Assembly: GCA_021234155.1 (NCBI GenBank)
Contig: JAJEKV010000148.1
Coordinates: forward strand, 1,332,289-1,396,288
Origin: Isoetes taiwanensis
Lineage: Eukaryota > Streptophyta > Lycopodiopsida > Isoetales > Isoetaceae
Direction of reading: 5' to 3'
Length of the DNA: 64,000 bases
Part shown: one piece after another, positions 1 through 11,699 of the stretch
Position numbering within the stretch: the first letter of the stretch is position 1
Layout: each line of letters begins with the position of its first letter
Notes under the pieces: model-generated
The model's database searches: none
The model's input: only the letters and a program-made list of their open reading frames with translations
What the model was told of the DNA's origin: nothing
Translations under genes and position numbers: made by a program

Positions 1-1224
1 TAAACCGCAATTATGAAGATGAGGCTCTTCCAAGAAGACATCCGGTGGCGATACGGTTGGTGAAAGTGTGGGCACATTTGTAGCATGGCCAAAAGAACGC
101 CCGAAAAAGGTATGTATATTTGGATATTAAAAAAAAAAGAATATATCATATCATCTAGCGTGATGTTGTGAACTTTGAATTCTCGCGGATGGTCTTTAGT
201 CAGTTTTATCAACCCCATGAAACTACACATTAATGAAAATATGTAGTTTCTTGGGGTTGGTCATACCGGCCGGAGGGCATCACAGATTCAATGTTTTCGA
301 CATTGCATATAAAAAAAAAAAACTAAACTAATAGTGTAAAAGTATAGTTTGCATATTCAAAAAAAAATTACATTTCTTCCGCAAAAATGCGCCAGCGCCG
401 AAGTTTGTATTCATATTCTATAGCACGACAAAATCAAAATTCTGACGTGATAAAGTCAAAAAAAGTTATGTACATTTCTTCTTACGCAAAAAATGCGCCA
501 GCGGAAAAAATTCTTTCTATCTCACGCTAAAATTTACAATATGTCACCAGGCCCACTTCATCTGCCCAATCGATCATACAATTCATAATGATTCAGGTAT
601 AAAAGAAGTTCCACAAGAACCGAACCCTCGATATGACGGGATCCTCATCTTCCCTCATGGATGTCGAAGTCTCCAAACCAGTGTTGTATCGATCCCACGA
701 TACTATAAATCAAATCCTTGTACTTATTTGTTGGCATGAGCCTTACTAAGAGCATGAGGAGTCCGATATGTCCATAGATGTGATGGAAGTGTACCCATGG
801 CCCCCGATACAGCCGCCTAATGGATTCTCCAACTCTCTTTGAACGTTTTGAACAAAGACACTCAAGTAATATCTTGTCATGAGGGTCCGAGTTGATGGTC
901 GCCCGGGGAACTAGAACCGGCAAAGTGTATTTGAACCAGCCAAAGGTCCATGCATAAGGAAAATCCATGGCACTAGAACGAGAGAAAGTAATTACACGGA
1001 TCTATTTCACACGCTACCGGGCGCGATTTGTATAGAGCCGTATGAAATTGAAATGCCAAACTAAAACGCGGCCTGGCGCGATTTGATTAACCTAGTGGAA
1101 AACGTAACCCAAAATAGAAATGCGCCAAAGCGATTTCTCCCATTCCAACATATTATTCTAACAAAATGCATAATGCGTAATGCGAGAATTCAAAAATATA
1201 AAAATTAGTTCATTGTTTAGTTCA
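1..1224. other. AT-rich DNA without a recognised gene
   Basis: Sequence with many short A-runs and no reading frame resembling a known protein, apart from one unrecognised open frame at 645-968. Nothing else supportable was seen. Confidence 0.5.
645..968 (-). CDS. Unrecognised 107-codon open frame
   Basis: An ATG-initiated open frame on the minus strand, rich in aromatic and hydrophobic residues, with an HFHHIYGHIG stretch near residue 60. I do not recognise a family. No intron sites or promoter stand out, and no neighbouring frame extends it. It could be a relic of a transposon protein or a chance open frame. The Met start is the only start-like feature. Confidence 0.15.
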   Translation of the reverse strand: MDFPYAWTFGWFKYTLPVLVPRATINSDPHDKILLECLCSKRSKRVGESIRRLYRGPWVHFHHIYGHIGLLMLLVRLMPTNKYKDLIYSIVGSIQHWFGDFDIHEGR

Positions 1225-1470
1225 TTGTTTTAGTTCATTATTTAGAGCAGATAGAGGAAGAGCTAGTGAAGATCTATGATCTATGATCATAGATCATAGA
1301 TCATAGAGCAAGATCATAGAGCAGATATGATCTATGATCATTATTCACTTCATTATTTCAGATCATTAATTAGAACAGATAGAGGAAGAGCTCGTGAAAT
1401 AGAATAACTTCATTATTTTAGATCATTAATTAGAACAGATAGAGGAAGAGCTAGTGAAATAGAATAAGAG
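1225..1470. repeat. Tandem repeat, about 61 bp unit, plus GATCATA runs
   Basis: A unit containing AGATAGAGGAAGAGCT and GTGAAATAGAATAA occurs near 1240, 1375 and 1436. The last two copies are nearly identical and about 61 bp apart. Between the first and second copies lie several overlapping GATCATAGATCATAGA repeats that can form hairpins. Confidence 0.75.
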
Positions 1471-1581
1471 CAGATCATATAGGCAAGATCACAGAACAAG
1501 ATCATAGAGCAGGATATTCTGATTCATGTAAAAGTAACTGATTAACTGATTAAATTAACTGTGGTAAATATGCTGATGCAT

Positions 1582-1675
1582 GTAAAAGTAAATAACATGC
1601 TTTCTGTAAAATAACTAAAAGAATGAGAGTAAAAGTAAATAACATGCTTTCTGTAAAATAACTAAAAGAATAAGA
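1582..1675. repeat. 47-bp tandem duplication
   Basis: The block containing AAATAACATGCTTTCTG is present twice, head to tail, at a 47-bp period with almost no differences, which suggests a recent slippage duplication. Confidence 0.8.
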
Positions 1676-1894
1676 GATACTAACCTATTTGTGTTCTGTA
1701 CCCGAGAATTGAGCCTTTGACTTCGAAAATAAAACCAAAAGATCGAAAACCAAAGTAATAGCAAAGCTAGAAGCCGAGTAGCTTTAACACAAAAACCAAA
1801 GTTATTCAAAGTCGGAGAGATTGTACAGAGCGAAAAACCTTGGAGAATTCTCGCCTACAAACCTTGGAGCCGAAAACAACTTTGAGCCGAAAAC

Positions 1895-2290
1895 CCTAAG
1901 CTCGAAAAAGCCGAAGTTTAAAGCATATAGAAGCCGAAGTTTAAAGAAGATAGAAGTCGAAAAGTCGAGATTGATGCGGATAGAAGCCGAGAAGCAAATA
2001 GAATTCGGGATTGAAGGCATTGAAGTGTCTAGATAGCCGATTGAAGCGGATAGATAGCCGTAAAAGCTCGAAAAGCGGATAGCCTAAAAAGCTCGAAAGC
2101 GGATAGTCAAAAAAGCTCATTTAATGAAGTAGATAGATAGATCGAAGCAGATAGCCGAAAAGCTCCCAAAAAGCGAGCAGAGTTCGAAAAGCCGACCCAG
2201 AGAGTTCGAAGCGCACTGCAGTTTGAAGTTCGAAAAGAGAGACGTAAAAGCTGGAAAAGTGGGAAAGGGATTGTAAACCGGAAATAATAA
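1895..2290. repeat. Short degenerate repeats of the type GATAGAAGCCGAAG
   Basis: Repeated GATAGAAGCCGA and GCCGAAAAGCTC motifs at irregular spacing give several overlapping open frames on both strands. These are best explained by the repeat and not by a gene. Confidence 0.6.
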
Positions 2291-2339
2291 CCGCTTTAAA
2301 ATTTAAAGATCGCAAGCCATAATAACCGGCCTTGAACAT

Positions 2340-2760
2340 TTATTGCAAGGGTTATATAAGTTATAAGATTTAAGGTTAATAGTTTTAAGGTTTATAAGTT
2401 AAGGTTATTAGTTAAGGTTAATATTTTTAAGTTCATAAATAAGGTTATAAGTTTAAAAGTTTATGAATTTGAATTTAGAAGTTTTAAGTTTTAGAAGTTT
2501 TAGGCTAAGGTTATATTTATTGAAGGTTAGAAGTTTTAACCTTACAACTTCTAACCTTAAAAGTGCTAACCTAAAGCCTTAAAGTTGTTTTTAAGGTTAC
2601 AACATTAAAGGTTATTATAAGTTAATATATTATAGGTAAACTTATTATTATTATAGATTAAGTTATTATAGGTTATTAAGGTTATTATTAAGGTTAACTT
2701 TCATTTAAGAACATGTTAGGGAGATGTTATTTGGATATGCTAACTTACTATAGGTTTTAT
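2340..2760. repeat. TTAAGGTTA-rich simple sequence tract
   Basis: Dozens of variants of AAGGTTATAAGTTT make a low-complexity AT-rich tract. It is not the plant telomere repeat TTTAGGG. It directly precedes the DUF7869 element. Confidence 0.6.
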
Positions 2761-2778
2761 TCATTTTAGGTCAATGGC

Positions 2779-3039
2779 ATGCAAAATGCTAAATCCCCAA
2801 GGCCCCCAATGATGGTGATCAAGGCAAAGAAAAATCCCCAACTAATGAAGATGACAAAGATGATGGGAAAGGAAAGGAAAAGACCGAGAAATGAAAAGGA
2901 TGAAGATGACAAAGATGATGGCAAAGGAAAGGAAAAGACCTCAAATGAAAAGGATGATGCCACAGAAAGGAAATTGTACTTTATACTAGGGTCGCATTGG
3001 AAAAACAAAAGGTCAAGATCCCCGCATGCATGCAAATGA
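2779..3039 (+). pseudogene. Lysine/aspartate-rich segment at the start of the DUF7869 element
   Basis: This is an 86-codon charged frame with an imperfect internal duplication: the stretch encoding KDDGKGKEK and its upstream twin come from a roughly 57-bp direct repeat. It immediately precedes the DUF7869 coding remnants on the same strand, so it may be the disordered N-terminal part of that protein. The matching minus-strand frame is a shadow of the repeat. No domain is recognisable, and assignment to the element is inference. Confidence 0.35.
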
Positions 3040-3125
3040 GAGGCGAGGGAGAAGGGATTATTGTTCTAGCAGATCCTATCAATGCAAAGTGAATGATGAA
3101 AGATTAGGGGAGGACAAGGTTAGGT

Positions 3126-5741
3126 GTGGCAATCTCAAAATTATATGACAATTGGAAGGAAAAGGGTTCGTGCAAACAAGAATGCCTAGCTTGTGTGAAG
3201 CAACTAGAGGTTCCAACTATTGTTGCATGGCCTAGGGGGACAAGATTCAACTGGAGGGAACTACACGCGTTTCCTATAGATGTAGAACCATTGTCAATAA
3301 TGTTTACACAAATTGTAGCAAGAGGCCACTTCCAACTTTCAAACATTATCCCACCAAAAGATGTAAGTCAGATTATGATTGTTCTCCTGAAGCCCTGATG
3401 CAGGTTAGAGGAAGTGAATGTTGTTGGGCCTCCTGTATTAGAATGTTCACAATAGAAGAGATGGTGGTAGCAAGAGCTACATATCAGAACATAAGTGTGA
3501 TAGCAGGAGAGAAATTTCATGTACACCATATTTGGCTATGCAATTCGTGATGAAAGATCAAAGAAGAAAAGATTCCCATTGAATGGAAAGTGGATATGTT
3601 CAAAAGCATGGATGGCTATACATGGAATTCCAACCTCTTCTTGGCACAACTGGCAAAAGAGACATGAAAATGGTAGTAAAATTGCATTGCATGGGAACAA
3701 TGGCACAGTAAGGCCTACCTCAAGAACTATAGCGCAAAGGAAATATTTGAAAGATATGTGGATTTCAATGCAGAAAACATGCCACATAAGAGTAAGAAGG
3801 ATGAATGGGGTAGAGTTATTGTTGAAAAGAGATTGTCATCCCATTGTACCCTTAAGAGCATATTAGAGGAAATAAATGCATTTGCCGGGGAACTTGGAGT
3901 GGCCTCTATATCCCGGCCAGTTTTAGTAGGCTATGGAATAGGCATTTCAAGCATGTGACCATAGCAACTTCAAACAACTTTGCCAAGTGCAATTTATGTG
4001 CCAAGCTGAAGGAGACACTAGATAAGACCGTGGCAACCAAGTCTAAGGGCAAAGATAAGGGAACATATGAAGGACCATATGACGGATCAACTATCATGTA
4101 GATCAACTTATTGGATGTGGAGGACCTTATCCGCAATGGAACCTAATAACTATCTATGTATTATACATGATAAAATGGACCAACAGAAGACTTGTCTTCC
4201 ACAATTCAAGTACATTCCTAAGTCATGTGGAAGATCATACCCTTTTTGATTTCAATGACTGGGGCAATATTGCATGGGCGCCTCGAGACCTATTATGGCC
4301 ATTTAGGTTTAGAGTTGTGGAGTGATGGTCCAGATTTTCACATTGGGAGTATCATGAGGTGTTTAAGAAACTATGAGAAGGGTTACAATGGTCACCTACG
4401 GGATCCTACTGACTAGCCGGGCACTACATAGTGCATTGTTGGATGGAACCCCTAATAGTATTGAAAAGTTTAGCAAGGCAAGATTTAGGAGGAATGGACC
4501 TAATGAACATGTTGGAGCTTCAACATCTTGTGCTAAACCTCGAGATCTGCCTAAAGTTCCTCTTGCAACTAGATAATTGTCTTTGGTCAAAATAAGAACA
4601 GTGGATGTTTTCTTTCCTATCCTACTTAACATTTGTGGGTGTTTTTGAAAGAGTCAATTTGGGGTTCCTAATGCCGGGACATACTCATGAGGATGTGGAT
4701 GCATTGTTTGGAAAATATAGTCATGTATTGAGACGCCAGACAGTTACCAACTTTCAGTGCTATTGGAAATATTTCATGGATGTACAAATCCATCTCCTAT
4801 AGGATCTATCATAGAAGAAGTGCCTGATTGGAAGAGTTTTGTGGATGGTTATGCTCTCGACATGGAAGGTCATTCTAGACCTCTTCAATTCACTTTTTGG
4901 GTGAGAGAAGGGATTCCAATCATGCAATGGAAAATGAGACCTTGGAGGAGAAGTGGAGAGGTGGGGCAGCAAATTTGGCTTGAGGGATGCAAATGGCAAG
5001 CCTATGATACCTCCCTGGTCAACCAAAAGCTCTAAAACCAATCAAGAAGTCAAGCAATTGGGATTGACTAAGGATGGCATCAATGACTACATCAAGCATT
5101 GGCAAACTAATTCAGATGACACAAATCGTGCATTGATAGATTATTGGAAGAAGGTGATCAACTTGTTGGATGAGGTAGACACATCCTCTGAAGAGCTGAA
5201 AGAAGGATGGTTCCCTAAAAGTAAGTGGAAAACATTAGCTGGTGCTGACGAAGATGATGGTACCATTAGTAGCATTGTGAAGGCATATGCTCCTCCTCAA
5301 TCTGATAAACACTATGTTGGTCCTAAGAAGGATAGGCCAAAATATCTAGGCATGGATTCTTATGAACCTTCTACTGACGTGGAGTACAACCAATTTGTAG
5401 TAGTAAAACCAACAGATCTAGAGACCTATCCAGTGTGGTTGGGATGGACTATCTCGGATATTTGCAAAGAAGAAGGTGATGTTAACTTCAATAAGGTGCG
5501 CGTGGAATGGTGGTGTCCAAGACATCCGGGTTGAGTAATGTCACCGATAAAGAAAGATATTGATTGTTGGACAAAGAGGTGGAGGAGAAATCCAAGTGAT
5601 CCCGATCTTTGGCTAGACATTGAAACCGTATTGTACTCGTGGACTCCAAAAACTATTCCTAGTAAAACAGCGAGAGTTACAATACCTCAGGATGTAAGGA
5701 ATAAGGTTCTCATATCCTTGGGGATGCTAGTGGAAAAATGA
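3126..5741 (+). pseudogene. Degenerate DUF7869 transposon-type protein, copy 1
   Basis: Successive frames on the plus strand read as one broken protein. Near 3580-3900 an N-terminal part includes CSKAWMAIHGIPTSSWHNWQ and continues in a shifted frame with NAENMPHKSKKDEWGRVIVE. Near 4560-4740 lies the diagnostic core: LLQLDN followed about 30 residues later by VNLGFLMPGHTHEDVDALFG, the LQxDN...GHTHEDxDxxFG pattern of DUF7869 proteins. The C-terminal part (4950-5740) carries SYEPSTDVEYNQFVVVKPTD and a closing CWTKRWRRNPSDPDLW block. At least four frameshifts or stops break it. DUF7869 proteins are abundant in transposon-like loci of non-flowering plants; their biochemical activity is not known to me. 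A related copy lies at 22.1-23.3 kb on the other strand. Confidence 0.8.
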
Positions 5742-6132
5742 AAAACAATTACTATGTATCTTTTCTACAGTTAATAAAAGTTGTGTACTACTTGAGTTCC
5801 ATGATATATGATTTTGTAATTTGAAGTTAAGGTGTGAGTTTATATTCCCGTGTGTGATTATATGTTAACGTCTATTCTAGTCTAAGGGCAACAAAGTTAC
5901 TAAAAAAGTGAATTTAACAAAGTTACTAAAAAAGTGCAATATAAAATTTATCCCAAAATTAAGACATAATCCCAATTTAATTGAATGATGGTTGGAGGTA
6001 GTGTCGGTCTATTCATTCTTCTTAATGGCATTGCATCAAATTTATATGTATGCTTCGTGTTTGATCTGTGTTGTTATATTTGAAGCTGAAATTATAACCA
6101 TTTATAGGTTGCAAAGACGTTTAATATACTAA

Positions 6133-6324
6133 TTCATCCAATTCAATTCTTCACGCAAGCTTATTCTAATAACAGGTGTCACAACAGGGCTTGATCAAGC
6201 CCTTGCACTTGAATTGGCTTCCCGTGGGCATGTTATCATTAGTTGTGGACGTGATGAGGAGAAGCTAGCAAGCTTTGAAGCTCAACTTGTTGATACAAAG
6301 CATCTTTTGAAAGTATCAAGTTAA
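6133..6324 (+). pseudogene. Short-chain dehydrogenase/reductase N-terminal exon or fragment
   Basis: The plus-strand frame reads KLILITGVTTGLDQALALEL and then ASRGHVIISCGRDEEKL. This is the Rossmann NAD(P)-binding start of an SDR enzyme: TGxxxGL glycine motif, then the second-strand xRGHxVIxCxR motif. The glycine motif has Asp where many SDRs have Gly (TGVTTGLDQ). The frame ends at a stop at 6322, but a GT at 6313 (AAA|GTATCA) after HLLK would make a plausible splice donor. It is therefore either one exon of a plant SDR gene whose other exons I could not find, or an isolated pseudogene piece. Confidence 0.6.
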
Positions 6325-8454
6325 TTATAGAAAATAATGTCCTAGATAAAAATGCAAATATCAAGTATAGATAATGCCCATGGTAATACTATGCATGGGG
6401 CATTAATTCAGGTGGTAACCTCTAGGGTCAGATAAATATATGTATATATATTATGCTTTACAAGTAACCTTCCTATTAAGAGATCTACAAATATGATAAA
6501 TGCAATAAAATCTAAGAATTTGAAACTTGAAAAAATGAAAATAATACATAACTAGTAACGGTGCCCGGCGTTGCCAGGCATAAATACGGTTCTAGTTTAG
6601 ATGTTATGTTTCCTTAGTTTGATGCTTGCACCTGAGGATTGAACTTGATTTCTCACATGTATAGATGATGGATCTGGGTAATTAATTGAATTTGCAATTT
6701 TCGTATTCAATGTGATGCTTATTCTTGAATTATTCAGAAATTGGATGTACAATGAAAACCGTATCGATTTAATCCTATGCAATATTCAATTAAAAATATA
6801 TCTCTATAAAAAGGAAAAAAACATGTCAAAATGAAACTTGCATTCATCTTTAAAATAGCCATGAAGAAAATGCCTTTATGAAGGTCATAAAGAAAGGGAT
6901 GATATAAAAAATAGAAATGCTGTAAAATACCTGTAACTATATAGTCAATTTCATCATTATGTAAAATGAGACAGAAATGTGAAGAAGACACCAACACCTG
7001 TAGTATACTTATGGAAATGTGAAGAAGACGCCAACATCTCTGGCATACTCCACTTTCTGGTTGATGCCTTGACCACATTAGCCAAATTCATCATTGTAAC
7101 GACGAAGGATGCACATACTTTGTTTTGTTCATTGTGAATTAAAATAGCAATTATCTACGACATGTCTATTAGTTTCTTAGATGTAAATGCACTTCCTTTT
7201 TACTATCCTATTCTTGCTCATTGTGGTATAAAGATCAAAACAAAGATTAATGTCATTGTCACGTCTTTCAAGGAGTTTAGTGGATTAAACCTAGGCCTTA
7301 AGAAGTTCACATCGGTTGTCCACCATAAAAGCAAAGTTATTGTTTTTTACATTAAATCTTTGAGGCAAATGGTGGCCATTCTTATCCATTGTTGCAATCA
7401 GATGTTTGAACATTGCACATACGAATGAATATTCAAAGCAGAGCTACAATGAAACCTTAGTTGTGACCACCGTGTTCTACTAAAGCACAGAATGTTGAAC
7501 ATTGAGTTGAACCAATTGTCAGTACAAATCTTTTAATATGAATTCATGTCAACAATGTATGCGCATCAATATCCTAGCATCGCATGAGATCTTTTATTAC
7601 ACTTAGGATCATCATCTAATTAAACTAAAAATGGAATAGGGACGACCATGCAATATCTGCCTAAGAGATACCAAGATGTGGTCGTGTTGATATATCGCCA
7701 CTTCTTACACCAAAAAAACAGCAAGAGATCATGAATATTTCTCAGGCCTACTCTGGCCCATACAATGGCCCCATCAAGTTGCCAAATGCTACTAAATGCT
7801 CCCACTTGCCTAGTTAATCTTTCTTCCATCTATGCAATTATATTTTTCCTTTTCTTGAACATTTTTCTATCGCTGCAGTGGCAGCAACTGTGACAAATTA
7901 TCATCTGGTACAGCTATCATCAGCACCTTCGTCTAAACCAAAACCACTACAACATCTACTTCAGCAGGGACTTGAAACAACACATACACATCTATTTTCA
8001 ACAAATGCTATCATGGAAATAAAAGTCTAATCAACACAATTCGATTGTGCATATGAGCTATGCTGCAAAAAAATAAAAAAATCACAAATAGAATTCGATA
8101 CTCCTATCAGCTGAAAATGTAAATGGATCTTGGCTTACATCTAATATCCAAAAATGCATGCATATTTCATGTCGTAGAAAATTTATAATGTGTTGCAAGG
8201 TTTAAATGTTCATTCTTGACCATTGCAGCCATCACACATCAGAAATGGCATTACCCATCATAGACACAATTTTGCATCAGGCTTAGTGCTTCCATAAAGA
8301 GGTTTCCCCGCCCATCTATGTGCTTTGAATAAATCAAATGCAAGTTCTCTTTCGTGGGCTTTGGCAAAACTTGGGCTCAGATAACAATACTGCCCTAATT
8401 ATGCATACAAAATACGGAAGTTCATGCACATAATATACATGCTATTTCCCTCAT
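6325..8454. other. AT-rich intergenic DNA
   Basis: No coding segment could be supported. A short hairpin-prone stretch with TGCCCGGCGTTGCCAGGCA lies near 6562-6580. The open frames at 6.7-7.4 kb have no recognisable similarity. Confidence 0.5.
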
Positions 8455-8460
8455 TCCCAA

Positions 8461-9547
8461 GTGAAAGAGCCCAAGACTATTTCGGATTGGCGTCCTATAA
8501 CATTGCTTTCTACAGTGTATAAGATTTTTGCGAAAGCTCTGGCAGAGAAGTTGTGTGTTGTTCTTGCTGAGTCAATTTCGTCCACCCAAACTGGGTTCTT
8601 GCCTGGAAGGTGTATTCTTGATAATGTTGCAGCGGCCTATGAAGGTATGTATTGGGCAAGGCTAAAGGCCCATTGTATTGTGTATCTCAAACTTGACTTT
8701 GCCAAGGCATATGACAGTGTGGATTGGGGTTTTTTAGAGAAGTGTTTATTGGTTTTAGGGTTTGGTATCCCATTCACAAGAGATGTCATGAAGTTGCATA
8801 CTTGACCAAGATCTGATACTCTTCGGGAGAGCCCCCCTGTTGTCTTTCTGTTGGTAGAGGAGTTCGTCAAGGTTGCCCCTTGGCTCCATTGCTTTTACAA
8901 TAGTGGCAGAGGTGCTTTCACAATTATTTTCTAGTGTCTTTGAGGATGATGTGATGGGGGTCTTCCTATGGAAAATGGCTCTCAAGAAATTATTAATCAT
9001 TATCGAGATGATACCTTTCTATTTTTGAAAGCGGAATCGATAATCTCCAAAATGCAAAGCTTACGCTTGACACATTTTCCTTAGCCTCTGGAGTTTTGGT
9101 TGGTTGGCAAAAGTGTTCTGCTTTGTGGACTCTAGATGATGAAGTCCCACCATGTGTTCTTGCTTACCCCTGGAAGGTGTTGCCTCATGGGAAGGCAACT
9201 AAGCTTCTTGATATCCCAAATTGGGTATTCATGTTTCAACCGATGTTTGGGATGTTATAATCGAGGGGTTGCGGAGGCACCCTTTTTTTGGTGGGATCTG
9301 GCTAAGCTATCTATGCGGAAGGGTAACGGTTGCTAAGCATGTCTTAAGCAACACACATGTCTATATGGCTTCTGCCATTCTTGCTTCCCACTCAAAGTTT
9401 CAGGAGATTGTGGGTGTTGTTAGAAACTTTATCTGGGGTGGAAATGAAGCAGGGGCAGTGGTGAAGGTTGCATGGTTTAAGTGTATAAAACCTAAGTCTG
9501 GCTGGAGGTTTGGGCATGGTGATTTCCATTTGCGAGTAAGGTTATGA
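8461..9547 (+). pseudogene. LINE reverse transcriptase, frameshifted
   Basis: Conserved RT blocks appear in order: SDWRPITLLSTVYKIFAKAL, TQTGFLPGRCILDN, YLKLDFAKAYDSVDW (carrying the first catalytic Asp), then in shifted frames RGVRQGCPLAPLL and the catalytic box as YRDDTFLF (usual form FADD/YADD, both aspartates kept). At 9221-9547 follows GRVTVAKHVLSNTHVYMAS and VRNFIWGGNE, typical of the region after the palm in plant L1-type LINEs. Multiple frameshifts and a stop at 8803 show it is inactive. Confidence 0.85.
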
Positions 9548-10219
9548 TCTCAAAATTCATTTGGCGGCTTCTCGTCGGTAAGGATGATTCTCCGGGTTAC
9601 GGCTTATTGCATGGGCTCTTACCCTCTTGTATCCCTTTTGGTAAAGTCTCACTCAAACTGTTCTTCCATGGTGTTTATTTTATGAGTTGCGGCCTTATCA
9701 TAATGCTTCTCCATTCTTAAAGGGATTGTTAGATTCACGGCACAGTCAAAACTTTATTTCACATCGGTCCAAGCGCGCTTGTGTACGATTGTTTGCACCT
9801 TGTTGGTGGATCCCTCACGGTAGACAATCAACCACTTTGCTTTATAGTGCACCCATTGACTCAAAGGCGTTGGAAAAGTCTTTGGAATCTTAACTATTGC
9901 AGCATGGTATATTTCGAGGCGATTTCGACATGGGAGGCTTTTGATTAAAGTTTCTATTGGGGCGATGGGATAGAGTTCTTTGGCAAAAAGTTGCTGATTT
10001 TCTACAGCCTATTACGCCACACCAAGTAGATATTTTGGTATGGGTTTGTCATGAAGAAATTAAGGAGTGCAAACTTGTGAACTCTATGTATCGGTTGTTG
10101 TTTGATCTTGATATTCTTCCTCCGATCTAATAAGTGGTCTCTTCAACTTCCTCCTCTTCAATGGTAGAAGGTGTGGTCTTGGGCATGGGACAAGCTACTT
10201 CATCCTAAAGTGGAGTTCT

Positions 10220-10669
10220 TTGGTGGCGATTCTTCATAGGTGTCTGCGGGTTAATGTGCTTGTCCATAAGTTTAACACTAGAATATCAAATCGGTGTCCG
10301 GTATGCAAGCGTGGATGCGAGACCATTGAGCATTGCTTCATCATGTGTGAACACCTTAGGCGGTATGGAATTTGGTTGTTTTCCCTTTTTCAGGTTTCAC
10401 TAACAAGTCAACAAGCTGCTTTTGGCAATTTACCCAAGTACACGGACCGAGTTACAAGGCGGGCTTTTCATCTAGCGATGGGATGGTTGCTTTGGACTAT
10501 CGAAAAAAGACGAAGATTGGTAATCTTCAAAGGTCTGGATGTGGCAGATAATCGTGTTCTCCAAGAAGCTCAAGGTTACATTGTAAAGTCGTATCATTGT
10601 TCTTCACTTGCCCCTCGCAAGAGGCGATTGATTTTTGAGGAGTATTTGGATGTGCACTCTTATGCTTAG
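10220..10669 (+). pseudogene. LINE C-terminal zf-RVT domain
   Basis: A 149-codon open frame contains RCPVCKRGCETIEHCFIMCE, a CxxC...H...C zinc-binding cluster typical of the zf-RVT domain at the end of plant LINE polyproteins. It is followed by a conserved aromatic-rich tail and a stop just upstream of the AATAAA and poly(A) tract. It is in a different frame from the RT fragments upstream. Confidence 0.85.
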
Positions 10670-10795
10670 GCAGGTTGTTTCACTCGGTGGGTCTCCGCTT
10701 ATCCGCTGAGATTTTATTCCTGTCTCTGCATTTATACTTGTATTTGACTCTTTGATTGAATAAAATCTGCCGTCCTTCAACAAAAAAAACATAAT

Positions 10796-11280
10796 ATACA
10801 TGCAGGAGGTTTATTATCACCATGTAAGGGAACTGCTTTTTTCCACCAAGCTCAATTGCCCTGGGCCTGAAGTTTGGTCCATTTCCAAAACAGGTATAAT
10901 ACAATACATCTAAATCCAATATGGAGACTGCTTCACGTACCTGGTTAATGAATAAGAAGTATGAAAACTAAAATGATGAAGGCGAATAATTGGATTCTAA
11001 TAATCTAAAGAAAAAAATAATGCATAAACCCTATCTATCTCTCTATGTATCTATCTTATCAAACGAAGATGTAACAACTACCAATGAAACAGAAAATAAA
11101 TAAACACTTATATGAATTATATCATAGAATGCAGGGAGTATTTGATCATCCTAGTTCCAACAGACATCATATTATATAAAGTATTAACTGCATATTGTTG
11201 TGCATGGGCACATATCCTGTAAGTGAGACCGTATCCAAAAGTAACCTGTAATTGAGACATATCCAAAACAATCCTTATGC
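10796..11280. other. Intergenic DNA, no gene seen
   Basis: AT-rich sequence after the LINE tail. No coding or structured feature could be supported. Confidence 0.5.
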
Positions 11281-11285
11281 AATAG

Positions 11286-11311
11286 AATAGAATAGAATAG
11301 AATAGAATAGT
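11286..11311. repeat. (AATAG)n microsatellite
   Basis: Five consecutive AATAG units. Confidence 0.9.
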
Positions 11312-11489
11312 CATCGTGATTTAAGTGATGCTAAATAGAAAAGATAACTTTGAATAAATGAAGACCAGAGAGCTCATGAAATTGAACTCATTAAATTGAA
11401 CAGACAACCTATCTAAATTGCCCCTTTGGAGCCCAGTAAATGCATATAACTTTCTTCATAATAGCTGCATGCCGCATATGCTCAATGAA

Positions 11490-11686
11490 TGCTTGTACGA
11501 TGCGAGTCCAACCTGGCCCCTTCCTTTTAGCCGACATACTCCTAAAACTGAAGAAACTGCTTTGTGCCTTAGGGGCACAGACATTACCATGTAAAAGTAC
11601 AAATAAATGTGCGTACGATGAAAGCCCCTTCCCTGTAGCCTACGTACTACTAAAACTGAAGAAACTGTTTTGTGCCTTAAGGCCAT
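11490..11686. repeat. Imperfect direct repeat, about 80 bp twice
   Basis: Two copies, about 115 bp apart, each contain CTAAAACTGAAGAAACTG followed by TTTGTGCCTTA and preceded by CCCCTTCC. The similar hydrophobic open frames on both strands are products of this duplication. Confidence 0.7.
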
Positions 11687-11699
11687 AGAATTCCTGGCT

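Larger units (their letters stand above)
8455..10795 (+). mobile_element. 5'-truncated non-LTR retrotransposon (LINE), copy A
   Basis: The element begins inside the reverse transcriptase and ends in an A-run (10,782 onward) preceded by an AATAAA at 10,759. This is the structure of a target-primed, 5'-truncated LINE. The order is reverse transcriptase, thumb/connection region, then a C-terminal zinc-binding RVT domain. No endonuclease domain is present. Target-site duplications were not identified by eye. Confidence 0.85.

Noticed and set aside
2340-2720. TTAAGGTTA-rich tract as a possible telomeric or centromeric satellite
   Set aside because: The units are irregular and do not match TTTAGGG; a low-complexity tract is enough.
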